Below, piece by piece: positions 1-9,200 of a DNA stretch of 9,611 nucleotides (its first letter is position 1; every line of letters begins with the position of its first letter). The stretch comes from Nitrospinota bacterium (GTDB lineage: Bacteria > Tectomicrobia > Entotheonellia > J063). The DNA is taken from contig RFHZ01000414.1 in assembly GCA_003696125.1 (NCBI GenBank), positions 1 to 9,611 of the forward strand, in the 5' to 3' direction. A program made the translations under genes and the position numbers. Under the pieces are notes generated by a model, which did no database searches, had not been told where the DNA came from, and saw only the letters and a program-made list of their open reading frames with translations.

Positions 1-998
1 CCGGAGTAGACCCGGAAAAAGGCCAGTTGTCCCACATAGGGATCGTTCATGACCTTGAAGACCAGCCCGGCAAAGGGCTCGCTATCCAGCGGCCTTCTCT
101 GCTCCTCCTCCCCATTTTGCGGATTGGTTCCCCTCACCGGAGGAACGTCGAGGGGAGAGGGGAGGTACTTTACAATCGCATCAAGCAGCCGCTGCACCCC
201 CTTATTCCGAAAGGCGGCCCCACACAGGACCGGGGTCCAGGCAATGGCCAGGGTGCCTCGACGCACCACCGCCTCAATCTCTTCCGGGGCTACCGTTTCT
301 CCTTCCAGGTACTTGGCCATCGGCGTTTCATCGACTTCGGCCAGCTTTTCCAGCAGCAGCTCCCGGTAGTGGAAGGCCTGGTCACGATACTCGGCAGGGA
401 TCTCTTCCAGCCGGTAGTGGGCACCCAGCGTCTCTTCATCATAGAGAATCGCCTTCATGAGGATGAGGTCGATGATCCCTTGAAAGTCGTGTTCACTGCC
501 CAGGGGGAGCTGGAGGATGAGCGGGTTGGTAGCCAGCCGCTCCTCCATCATCTGGACACAGCGGAAGAAATCGGCTCCGACCCGGTCCATCTTATTGACA
601 AAAGCGAGCCGGGGTACCCGGTACTTCTCGGCCTGTCTCCAGACGGTCTCCGACTGGGGTTCGACCCCTCCCACGGCGCAGAAAACCCCGACCGCCCCAT
701 CCAACACGCGCAAAGACCGTTCCACTTCGGCGGTGAAATCGACATGGCCGGGCGTATCGATGATGTTGATCTGGTGATCCAGCCAGAAGCAGGTGGTTGC
801 CGCGGCGGTAATGGTGATTCCCCGCTCCTGCTCCTGTTCCATCCAGTCCATGGTCGCCGAGCCTTCGTGCACCTCCCCCATCTTATACGAACGCCCGGTA
901 TAGTAAAGAATCCGCTCGGTCGTTGTCGTCTTTCCCGCATCAATATGCGCGATGATACCGATATTCCGAATCCTCTCGATCGGTGTTCTCGTTGTCAA
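1..998 (-). CDS. fusA: Elongation factor G (translocation GTPase), N-terminal part, 3' end outside window
   Basis: EF-G is the GTPase that drives tRNA and mRNA translocation on the ribosome and, with ribosome recycling factor, helps split ribosomes after termination. The visible 332 codons cover the G domain and the beginning of domain II. Motifs seen are the P-loop AHIDAGKT (residues 17-24), switch I RGITI (59-63), DTPGH with the catalytic His (81-85), NKMD (135-138) and a G5-like GAAF (260-263). [20 protein letters not shown] at the window edge is the usual start of domain II. I place the start at TTG 998. The protein then begins [15 protein letters not shown], which lines up residue for residue with E. 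coli EF-G (MARTTPIARYRNIGI), and an AAGGA Shine-Dalgarno sits 8 bases upstream. An ATG at 1007 would add three residues but has no properly spaced ribosome binding site. The gene follows rpsG by 38 bases, the usual str-operon order. The remaining half, about 370 residues going by E. coli's 704, lies beyond coordinate 1. Confidence 0.97.
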   Translation of the reverse strand, partial: MTTRTPIERIRNIGIIAHIDAGKTTTTERILYYTGRSYKMGEVHEGSATMDWMEQEQERGITITAAATTCFWLDHQINIIDTPGHVDFTAEVERSLRVLDGAVGVFCAVGGVEPQSETVWRQAEKYRVPRLAFVNKMDRVGADFFRCVQMMEERLATNPLILQLPLGSEHDFQGIIDLILMKAILYDEETLGAHYRLEEIPAEYRDQAFHYRELLLEKLAEVDETPMAKYLEGETVAPEEIEAVVRRGTLAIAWTPVLCGAAFRNKGVQRLLDAIVKYLPSPLDVPPVRGTNPQNGEEEQRRPLDSEPFAGLVFKVMNDPYVGQLAFFRVYS

Positions 999-1006
999 GC
1001 TCTTCA

Positions 1007-1011
1007 TCCTT
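1007..1011 (-). promoter_or_regulatory. Shine-Dalgarno of fusA, supporting a TTG start
   Basis: On the minus strand AAGGA lies 8 bases before TTG (998-996), a normal spacing. It abuts or overlaps the alternative ATG at 1007-1005, so that ATG could not use it. This decides the start in favour of TTG. Confidence 0.65.
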
Positions 1012-1036
1012 TCTGCGGAGAGGAGAGAAGTCTCCC

Positions 1037-1513
<477 letters not shown>

Positions 1514-1559
1514 TCACCTCGTTAGATATCCGCCTTAAGACTCCAGGAATCTCCCTTCG

Positions 1560-1931
1560 CTATTTAGGACGTTTTGCGCCGTACTTGGAGCGACCCTGCT
1601 TGCGATTCTGGACCCCGACCGCATCCAGGGAACCCCGGATAATATGATAGCGCACCCCGGGTAAATCCTTGACCCGGCCTCCCCGGATCAGCACGATGGA
1701 GTGTTCCTGCAGATTATGGCCGATGCCCGGGATATAGGCCGTCACCTCGATGCCATTGGTCAGGCGCACACGAGCCACCTTGCGGAGAGCAGAGTTCGGC
1801 TTTTTAGGCGTCGTGGTATAGACGCGGACGCACACGCCTCGCTTTTGCGGATTGCCCCGCAAGGCAGGACTCGCCGTCTTCTTCCTGATCTTTTCCCGTC
1901 CTTTCCGCACCAGTTGATGTAATGTCGGCAT
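1560..1931 (-). CDS. rpsL: 30S ribosomal protein S12
   Basis: S12 sits at the decoding centre of the small subunit and affects translational accuracy and streptomycin response. The product is 123 residues, the normal bacterial length. It starts [18 protein letters not shown] and contains the signature [22 protein letters not shown] (about 39-60) and the loop [26 protein letters not shown] (about 71-96). It ends in SKYGAKRPK. Lys43, Lys88 and Pro91, where substitutions commonly give streptomycin resistance or dependence, are all wild type, so sensitivity is predicted on that basis. The start is ATG 1931, because MPT is the standard N-terminus and a G-rich Shine-Dalgarno lies just upstream. An in-frame ATG at 1949 would add MQEGGY, which is encoded by the ribosome binding site itself and is not plausible. 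It is the first gene of the str cluster and has its own promoter and leader upstream. The L7Ae-like gene found between rpoC and rpsL in many Gram-positives is absent. Confidence 0.99.
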   Translation of the reverse strand: MPTLHQLVRKGREKIRKKTASPALRGNPQKRGVCVRVYTTTPKKPNSALRKVARVRLTNGIEVTAYIPGIGHNLQEHSIVLIRGGRVKDLPGVRYHIIRGSLDAVGVQNRKQGRSKYGAKRPK

Positions 1932-1934
1932 GTA

Positions 1935-1945
1935 CCCCCCTTCCT
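1935..1945 (-). promoter_or_regulatory. Shine-Dalgarno region of rpsL
   Basis: On the minus strand AGGAAGGGGGG precedes the ATG at 1931, with three bases (TAC) between the G-run and the start codon. The AGGAAGG part has a 7-base spacing. This supports ATG 1931 rather than the upstream in-frame ATG at 1949, whose first codons would consist of this element. Confidence 0.7.
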
Positions 1946-1955
1946 GCATCGAGAC

Positions 1956-1998
1956 AAAACTCTCCCTCTACCGACACCCGCTGTCGGCAAAGGGAGAG
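1956..1998 (-). terminator. Hairpin with short U-run in the rpsL leader: intrinsic terminator or attenuator
   Basis: In the minus-strand transcript CTCTCCCTTTGCCGACA (1998-1982) pairs over all 17 positions with TGTCGGTAGAGGGAGAG (1976-1960). The loop is GCGGG, and the next bases are UUUUG. Two of the 17 pairs are G-U wobbles (1990 with 1968, and 1988 with 1970). In a plus-strand RNA these would be C-A mismatches, so the helix is continuous only in the sense direction of the genes. It lies downstream of the predicted rpsL promoter and 24 bases before the rpsL start. It could terminate rpoBC read-through, attenuate str transcription, or do both. The U-run is short, so termination efficiency is uncertain. 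Confidence 0.7.
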
Positions 1999-2022
1999 GA
2001 TTTTTACAGAGACAAATCAGTA

Positions 2023-2051
2023 ACTATACCAGAAAATTCCCTTTCTGTCAA
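2023..2051 (-). promoter_or_regulatory. Sigma70-type promoter for rpsL-rpsG-fusA
   Basis: The minus strand reads TTGACA at 2051-2046, a perfect -35 hexamer. A 17-base spacer and TATAGT at 2028-2023 follow, the latter matching five of six -10 bases. The -35 hexamer contains the TGA stop codon of rpoC. Transcription is expected to start near 2017-2015, giving a leader of about 85 bases before rpsL that contains the hairpin at 1998-1960. The match is strong by consensus, but activity is inferred. Confidence 0.75.
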
Positions 2052-5000
2052 TCGTTCATTTCAGCCGGATTGTCTCCCCGGCCACTCAAAACCAGCTCAG
2101 AAAGCTCCCCTTTCTTCTCCTCCCTTTCCTCGGTGAGGATACGCACCTGGCGATACCGCTTCGCCCCGGTACCGGCCGGAATCAGCTTGCCCATGATGAC
2201 GTTTTCCTTGAGTCCCTTCAGGTAATCGACCATCCCGCTGACCGCGGCCTGGGTCAGGACACGCGTCGTTTCCTGGAAGGAGGCGGCAGAGATGAAACTA
2301 TCGGTGCTCAGGGCCGCCTTGGTGATGCCGAGCAGCACGGGACGTGCTTTAGCCGGAATCCCTCCGGCGCGCAGCACCTCCTGGTTTTTGCGGTTGAACT
2401 GGTCCTTGGTCACCTGTTCCCCTTCCAGGAAGTCGGTATCTCCCGGGTGTTCGATGACGACCCGGCGCAGCATCTGCCGCACGATGACTTCGATATGCTT
2501 GTCGTTGATGTTGACCCCCTGCAGCCGGTAGACCTCCTGGATCTCGTTGACCAGGTAGCGTTGCAGCTCCTTCTCTCCCAGGACGTTCAGGATATCGTGG
2601 GGGTTTACGGCCCCATCCATCAGCGGCTCACCGGCCCGGATCCGATCACCTTCATGGACATTGACATGTTTGCCACGCGGGATGAGGTACTCGCGTTCTT
2701 CCCCATTATCGGCCACCACCAGGACCTTGCGTGTCCCTTTCTGTATGCCGCCAAACTTGATGACCCCATCGATCTCCGAGATGATGGCCTGTTCTTTCGG
2801 CTTGCGGGCCTCAAAGAGCTCGGCCACACGGGGCAGACCACCGGTGATATCCTTGGTCTTGGTCGTCTCCCGGGGGATCTTGGCCAGGACATCTCCGGGA
2901 GCGACCATCTCCCCTTCGGCCACGGCGATATGCGCTCCGGCGGGCAGGAGGTAGCGTCCCAGGGTCTTGCCCGATTCATCCTTGATGGAGATACGCGGCT
3001 GGAGCTTCTCATCCTGATGATCCAGGATCACCTTCTGGGCAAGGCCGGTGATCTCATCCAGCTCTTCTTTCATGGTCACCTGATCGATGATATCCCGGTA
3101 GGCCACCCGTCCCCCTACCTCGGTGAGGATGGAGATGGTATAGGGATCCCATTCGATCAGGGTCTCCCCTTCCGACACCTTCTGGCCCTCGCGCACCTTG
3201 ATCTTGGCCCCGTAGACCACGGAATACCTCTCGCGCTCTCTCCCCTGGTCATCGACGAGCACGAGGCTACCGTTGCGGTTCATGGCCACGATATCCCCAT
3301 CCTTGTTGATCACGGTGCGCAGGTTCATATACCGTACCGTTCCCGTCTTCTTGGCCGACAGGGTCGTCTGCTCCACGATCCGGCTGGCCGTCCCTCCGAT
3401 ATGGAAGGTACGCATGGTGAGCTGTGTGCCCGGCTCCCCGATCGACTGGGCCGCGATGACCCCTACCGCCTCCCCGATCTCGACCAGCTCCCCGGTGGCC
3501 AGGTTACGGCCATAGCACATGGCACAGACCCCATCACGCGCCTCGCAGGTCAAGACGGAACGGATCTTTACCTTCTCGATACCCGCATTTTCGATTTTGG
3601 CCACGGCCGCCTCATCGATCTCATGATTGGCTTCGACCAGCACCTCACCGGTAAAGGGATCGACGATATTGGCCGCCGCAATCCGTCCCAGGATCCGATC
3701 CTCCAGCGGTTCGATGATCTCCCCGCTCTCCACCAGGGCACTCACCTCGATCCCATCCATCGTGTGGCAGTCCTCCTCCACCACGATGACATCCTGGGCC
3801 ACATCCACCAGGCGTCGGGTTAAGTACCCGGAATTTGCCGTCTTCAGGGCCGTATCGGCCAGTCCTTTCCGGGCCCCGTGGGTGGAGATGAAGTACTGCA
3901 GGGCGGTCAATCCCTCGCGGAAGTTGGCCGTAATCGGGGTTTCAATGATCTCACCAGAGGGCTTGGCCATCAGACCACGCATCCCGGCCAGCTGGCGAAT
4001 CTGCTGGGGACCACCACGGGCTCCAGAGTCGGCCATGATAAAGATCGGGTTGAAGTCTTTCTTCCCTTCATAGCGCCCTTCCATGATCTCCCGGTCTTCC
4101 GACTCCAGCTCCTTGAACATCTCGTCAGAGACCCGTTCGGTCACCTGGGCCCAGATGTCGATGATCTTGTTGTAGCGCTCTCCGTTGGTGATCAGGCCGT
4201 CACGGTACTGTTTCTCCACCTCCAAGACTTCCATGCGCGCCTTCTCCACCAGCGCCTCCTTCATCTTGGGGACGCGCATATCGTCGATGGCGATGGAGAC
4301 CCCGGCCAGGGTGGCATAGTGGAATCCCACCTCCTTGAGCTGTTCAAGGAGATGGACCGTCTTCTCCTTGCCCAGCAGGAGATAGCTCTGGGCAACGAGG
4401 TGGGAGAGGTTCTTCTTGTCCATGGTGCGGTTGACCAGCTCGAAGGGGAGTCCTTCCGGCAGGGCCTCATAGAGAAGCACCCGTCCCACGGTCGTATCGA
4501 CAACCCCTTCTGGCAGGCGCACCTTTATCCTGGCCTGCAGCCCGACTACCCCGGCATCGTAGGCAACACGTACCTCGTCAAAGTTGGCAAAGACCTTCCC
4601 TTCCCCCTTCGATTTCCCCCGCACCTTGGTCAGGTAGTAGCACCCCAGGATGATATCCTGGCTGGGCACGGCCAGCGGCTTCCCGTTGGCCGGGGAGAGG
4701 ATGTTGTTGGTCGAGAGCATCAGCACGCGGGCTTCGGTCTGGGCCTCGATGGAGAGGGGGATGTGGACCGCCATCTGGTCCCCGTCAAAGTCGGCATTAA
4801 AGGCGGCACAAACCAGGGGATGGATGCGGATGGCTTTCCCCTCCACCAGCACCGGCTCGAAAGCCTGGATGCCGAGGCGGTGCAGGGTAGGGGCCCGGTT
4901 CAAGAGGATCGGATACTCCTGGATGATCTCGTCCAGGACATCCCAGACCTCTGGTCGCTCCCGTTCCACAAAGCGTTTGGCACTCTTGAGGGTATTGACG

Positions 5001-6169
5001 TACCCCTTTTCTTCCAGCTTGTGATAGATAAAGGGTTTGAAGAGTTCCAGGGCCATCTTCTTGGGGAGCCCACACTGGTGGATCTTCAGTTCGGGACCCA
5101 CGACGATGACCGAACGACCAGAATAATCGACACGTTTTCCGAGCAGGTTCTGCCGAAAGCGCCCCTGTTTCCCCTTGAGCATATCGCTGAGCGACTTGAG
5201 CGGTCGTTTGTTCATCCCCCGCAAGGTTCGTCCCCGCCGTCCGTTATCGAAGAGGGCATCCACCGCCTCCTGCAGCATTCGCTTCTCGTTCCGGATGATG
5301 ATCTCCGGGGCCTTGAGTTCCTGGAGGCGTACGAGCCGGTTGTTGCGGTTGATGACCCGCCGATACAGGTCGTTGAGATCCGAAGTGGCAAACCGGCCCC
5401 CATCGAGCGGGACCAGGGGGCGCAGTTCAGGAGGGATGACCGGGATCACCTCCAAGATCATCCACTCGGGGCGGTTGCCCGATTTGCGAAACGCCTCCAC
5501 GATCTTGAGCCGTTTCATCAGCTTCTTCTTCTTCTGGACCGAGGTGGCCTCCCGGATCTCCTGTTGTAGCGTTGCCGCCAGCTCTTCCAAATTGATCCGC
5601 CGGAGCAGTTCACGAATGGCCTCGGCCCCCATACCGGCCTGGAAGCGATCCCCATACTCTTTGCGCAGTTCACGGAACTGCTCTTCGGTGAGGAGTTCTT
5701 TCTCGCGCAGCCCGGTATCCCCCGGATCGATGACCACGTAGTTCTCGAAATAGAGGATCCGCTCCAGCTCGCGCAGTGACATATCCAAAATGTTCCCGAT
5801 GCGGCTCGGGACCCCTTTAAAGAACCAGACGTGGGAGACCGGAGAGGCGAGTTCGATATGCCCGAGGCGTTCTCGTCTCACCTTGGACTGAATGACTTCC
5901 ACCCCGCACTTCTCACAGACCACCCCCCGATGTTTCATCCGCTTGTACTTACCGCAGAGGCACTCCCAGTCTTTGACCGGGCCAAAGATCTTGGCACAAA
6001 ACAGTCCATCTCTCTCCGGTTTAAAGGTACGGTAATTGATCGTTTCCGGCTTTTTTACCTCCCCATAAGACCACTGGCGAATCTTTTCAGGCGAGGCAAT
6101 CCGAATCCGAATCGCCTCAAAGTTGACCGGCTCTTTCGGCTTTTCAAACAATTCCAAAATACTATCCAA
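2048..6169 (-). CDS. rpoC: DNA-directed RNA polymerase subunit beta'
   Basis: Beta' forms, with beta, the catalytic cleft of RNA polymerase. The 1373-residue product is full length for a diderm-type beta' (E. coli 1407). In order: first zinc site with Cys70, 72, 85 and 88; clamp coiled-coil region around 260-310; active-site NADFDGD at 458-464, whose three Asp bind catalytic Mg2+; bridge helix around [22 protein letters not shown] (765-786); second zinc site Cys801, 875, 882 and 885; and the trigger loop from [19 protein letters not shown] (908-926). The loop is interrupted by an SI3-type insertion (about 930-1110) and resumes at [20 protein letters not shown]. Up to residue 464 the motif numbering matches E. 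coli exactly. The start codon is TTG, behind GGAGGAGG at a 7-base spacing; the product begins [10 protein letters not shown]. It lies 57 bases after rpoB, so a shared transcript is expected. The stop codon lies inside the -35 element of the rpsL promoter. No frameshift or missing catalytic residue is seen. Confidence 0.99.
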   Translation of the reverse strand: MDSILELFEKPKEPVNFEAIRIRIASPEKIRQWSYGEVKKPETINYRTFKPERDGLFCAKIFGPVKDWECLCGKYKRMKHRGVVCEKCGVEVIQSKVRRERLGHIELASPVSHVWFFKGVPSRIGNILDMSLRELERILYFENYVVIDPGDTGLREKELLTEEQFRELRKEYGDRFQAGMGAEAIRELLRRINLEELAATLQQEIREATSVQKKKKLMKRLKIVEAFRKSGNRPEWMILEVIPVIPPELRPLVPLDGGRFATSDLNDLYRRVINRNNRLVRLQELKAPEIIIRNEKRMLQEAVDALFDNGRRGRTLRGMNKRPLKSLSDMLKGKQGRFRQNLLGKRVDYSGRSVIVVGPELKIHQCGLPKKMALELFKPFIYHKLEEKGYVNTLKSAKRFVERERPEVWDVLDEIIQEYPILLNRAPTLHRLGIQAFEPVLVEGKAIRIHPLVCAAFNADFDGDQMAVHIPLSIEAQTEARVLMLSTNNILSPANGKPLAVPSQDIILGCYYLTKVRGKSKGEGKVFANFDEVRVAYDAGVVGLQARIKVRLPEGVVDTTVGRVLLYEALPEGLPFELVNRTMDKKNLSHLVAQSYLLLGKEKTVHLLEQLKEVGFHYATLAGVSIAIDDMRVPKMKEALVEKARMEVLEVEKQYRDGLITNGERYNKIIDIWAQVTERVSDEMFKELESEDREIMEGRYEGKKDFNPIFIMADSGARGGPQQIRQLAGMRGLMAKPSGEIIETPITANFREGLTALQYFISTHGARKGLADTALKTANSGYLTRRLVDVAQDVIVVEEDCHTMDGIEVSALVESGEIIEPLEDRILGRIAAANIVDPFTGEVLVEANHEIDEAAVAKIENAGIEKVKIRSVLTCEARDGVCAMCYGRNLATGELVEIGEAVGVIAAQSIGEPGTQLTMRTFHIGGTASRIVEQTTLSAKKTGTVRYMNLRTVINKDGDIVAMNRNGSLVLVDDQGRERERYSVVYGAKIKVREGQKVSEGETLIEWDPYTISILTEVGGRVAYRDIIDQVTMKEELDEITGLAQKVILDHQDEKLQPRISIKDESGKTLGRYLLPAGAHIAVAEGEMVAPGDVLAKIPRETTKTKDITGGLPRVAELFEARKPKEQAIISEIDGVIKFGGIQKGTRKVLVVADNGEEREYLIPRGKHVNVHEGDRIRAGEPLMDGAVNPHDILNVLGEKELQRYLVNEIQEVYRLQGVNINDKHIEVIVRQMLRRVVIEHPGDTDFLEGEQVTKDQFNRKNQEVLRAGGIPAKARPVLLGITKAALSTDSFISAASFQETTRVLTQAAVSGMVDYLKGLKENVIMGKLIPAGTGAKRYRQVRILTEEREEKKGELSELVLSGRGDNPAEMND

Positions 6170-6176
6170 GGTCTTT

Positions 6177-6184
6177 CCTCCTCC
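6177..6184 (-). promoter_or_regulatory. Strong Shine-Dalgarno of rpoC, preceding a TTG start
   Basis: GGAGGAGG on the minus strand ends 7 bases before TTG 6169-6167. The conserved N-terminus begins shortly afterwards, with [23 protein letters not shown] from residue 26. The strength and spacing of this site support TTG as the real start; I saw no ATG in a comparable position. Confidence 0.8.
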
Positions 6185-6214
6185 GTGAAGATCGCTTGGA
6201 AAGGTATGAGGTTT

Positions 6215-6231
6215 AATAGCGGTACGCTATT
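6215..6231 (-). repeat. Small inverted repeat over the rpoB stop codon
   Basis: AATAGCG and CGCTATT form a perfect 7-bp inverted repeat around a 3-base loop (TAC on the minus strand). The TAG stop of rpoB (6229-6227) lies within its upstream arm. No U-run follows, so it is not an intrinsic terminator, and rpoC transcription should continue through. It may be an mRNA processing or stability hairpin, or chance. Confidence 0.4.
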
Positions 6232-9200
6232 CTATCTCCTCTGCATTCTCGATCAGCTCCACATCGAGACCGAGACTCTGAAGCTCTTTCAACAAGACGT
6301 TAAACGACTCGGGAAGACTACAGTCAAGTGTATTCTCCCCTTTGACAATCGCTTCATACATCCGCGTCCGACCGGAAACGTCATCCGATTTTACCGTTAA
6401 CATCTCTTGTAGCGTATAGGCGGCACCATAGGCTTCCAGTGCCCACACCTCCATCTCTCCCAGCCGCTGTCCACCGAACTGCGCCTTCCCTCCCAGCGGT
6501 TGCTGGGTCACCAGGGAATAGGGGCCGGTGGAGCGGGCATGGATCTTATCATCGACCAGGTGGTGCAGCTTCATCATGTAGATCTGCCCCACCACCACCT
6601 GCTGATCAAAGGGTTCACCGGTCCGGCCATCGTAGAGGGTGGTCTTCCCGTTAACCGGCAGATGCGCCTTCTCCAGCAACTCCCGGATCTGCGGTTCGCG
6701 GGCCCCATCAAAGACCGGGGTGGCGATATGCAACCCCAGGGCCTTGGCCGCCCACCCCAGATGCGTCTCCAGGATCTGTCCCACATTCATCCGTGACGGC
6801 ACACCCAGGGGGTTTAAGATCAGCTCAATCGGGGTCCCATCCTCCATGTAGGGCATATCCTCCTCCGGGACGATGATGGCCACCACCCCTTTGTTGCCGT
6901 GCCGTCCCGCCATCTTGTCTCCCACCGACAGCTTCCGCTTCATGGCGATATAGACTTTCACGAGCTTGATGACTCCCGGGGGGAGTTCATCCTCTTTCCC
7001 CACCTTGGCTCGCTTTTCATCACGACGCTGCTCCAGGAGGTGGAGTTGCTCCTCGGTCCGCTCGTTGATCAGCGCCACCTGCTCTGCCACCGTCTCCTGC
7101 TCCACGATGGAAAGAGAGGAGAGGGCCTCCCCGTCTAACCGGGCCAGGACCTCTTCGGAAAGGGCTTCTCCCTGGGACAGAAGCAGGTTGCCGTCCGCGT
7201 CGTACAGATCGGCGGCCAGTCTCTTTCCGACAAAGAGGCGGCGGAGTTCGGCATCCCGCTCCTCTTCTATGATCCGTCGCTCATCGATATAATCCCGCTC
7301 GATCCGTTCCAGCTCTTCTTCCTCAATGGCTCGTGTCCGCGCATCCTTGTCCGTCCCTTTGCGCGAAAAGATCCTGACCCCCACCACGGTGCCCTCGACA
7401 CCGGGAGGAACGGTAAGGGAGGTGTCGCGGACATCGCCGGCCTTTTCTCCAAAGATCGCCTTGAGGAGCTTCTCCTCCGGGCTGAGCTGGGTTTCCCCCT
7501 TGGGGGTCACCTTCCCGACCAGATAATCCCCGGTCTTGACCTTGGCGCCGATGCGGATGATGCCGCTCTCATCCAGGTTGCGGAGCATCTCCTCGCTGAC
7601 ATTCGGAATATCCCGCGTAATCTCCTCTGGTCCCTGCTTGGTATCCCGTGCCTCGACCTCAAACTCCTCGATATGGATAGAGGTAAAGATATCCTCCTTG
7701 ACCACCTTCTCGCTGATCACGATGGCATCTTCGAAGTTATACCCGCGCCAGGGCATGAAAGCCACCAGGACGTTGCGTCCCAGGGCCAGCTCCCCTTTGT
7801 CTGTGGCCGGGCCATCGGCGATGATCTGCCCGGCCTCGACATGATCACCGGGGGAGACGATGGGACGCTGGTTGATGCAGGTGTTCTGATTGGAACGCTG
7901 GTACTTGATCAGGGTGTAGATATCGACCCGGGGTTCGACCCCGTTGGAGGAGGCTTCGGCCTCATCACGCCGGATGACGATACGGTTGGCATCGACCGAA
8001 ACCACGGTACCGGCATGTTTGGCGATCACCACGGCGCCGGAATCGCGGGCGGCGATATACTCCATGCCGGTGCCCACAATGGGGGCTTCGGTGCGGAGCA
8101 GAGGAACCGCCTGCCGCTGCATGTTCGATCCCATCAGGGCCCGGTTGGCATCGTCATTCTCTAAGAAGGGGATCAGCGAGGCGGCCACGCTCACCAGTTG
8201 CTTGGGGGAGACATCCATGTAATCGACCTCGGTGCTCGGCACGAGGACGAACTCGCTCCCCTTGCGGGCCGACACCAGATCGCGGGTGAAATACCCTTCT
8301 GCATCGATTTCCGCATTGGCCTGGGCGATCACGTACTTCTCTTCTTCCACCGCCGAGAGGTAATCGACCTGATCGGTCACCCGTCCCCCCACCACACGCC
8401 GGTAAGGCGTTTCGATAAACCCAAACCGGTTTACCCGGGCGTAGGTGCTGAGCGAGGCAATCAGCCCGATGTTTGGCCCTTCCGGCGTTTCAATCGGACA
8501 GATACGGCCGTAGTGGGTCGGGTGAACGTCGCGCACCTCAAAACCGGCCCGATCCCGGGTGAGGCCTCCTGGTCCCAGGGCGCTCAGGCGTCGCTTGTGG
8601 GTGATTTCAGAGAGGGGATTGGTCTGGTCCATAAACTGGGAAAGCTGGCTGCTGCCAAAGAACTCCTTGATCGCGGCCGTGATCGGTTTGGAGTTGATCA
8701 GATCGTGCGGCATGGCCGTATCCAGGTCGTAGATACTCATCCGCTCCCGCACTGCCCGTTCCATACGCACCAGGCCGATGCGGAACTGGTTTTCCAGCAA
8801 CTCCCCCACCGACCGCACCCGGCGGTTTCCCAGATGATCGATGTCATCCACGTGTCCCTGTCCCTGGCGGAGCAGAAAGAGGTAGCGGATGACCGCCACC
8901 ACGTCCTCTTTGGTCAACGTCCGCTGTTCCAGGGGGAGGTCGAGATCGAGCCGCATATTGATCTTCCAGCGGCCTATCTCCGAGAGGTCGTACCGCTTCG
9001 GGTTGAAGAAGAGGTTCTCGAACAGGGTCCTGGCCGTCTCCAGATTGGGGGGATCTCCGGGGCGCAAGCGTTTGTAAATCTCGAGCAGGGCCTCTTCGGG
9101 AGAGCCGAGTCGATCCAGAGCCAGGGTATCCCGCAGGAAGGAGTCTTGCTGCCTTTCCCCCATGTACAGGAGGGAGAAAGAGGAGATCCCTTTTTCCACT

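Noticed and set aside
1929-1949. Upstream ATG at 1949 as the rpsL start
   Set aside because: The added residues MQEGGY are encoded by the Shine-Dalgarno region, and S12 proteins normally begin at MPT or MAT.
1956-2003. Bidirectional terminator for a plus-strand gene (a run of T follows on the plus strand too)
   Set aside because: In a plus-strand RNA the stem has two C-A mismatches, and no plausible plus-strand gene ends there.
2447-3823. 458-codon open frame on the plus strand
   Set aside because: It is antisense to rpoC, with composition (many His, Asp, Leu, Gly) typical of a reverse-complement shadow and no motif.
3878-5569. 563-codon open frame on the plus strand
   Set aside because: It lies wholly antisense to the well-conserved rpoC. 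The translated sequence has no recognisable domain and is explained by the codon bias of rpoC leaving the opposite strand free of stops.
8564-8656. Possible rifampicin-resistance change (Thr where E. coli has Asn518)
   Set aside because: DQTNPLS is a natural variant in other bacteria such as Thermus. The main resistance positions are unchanged.
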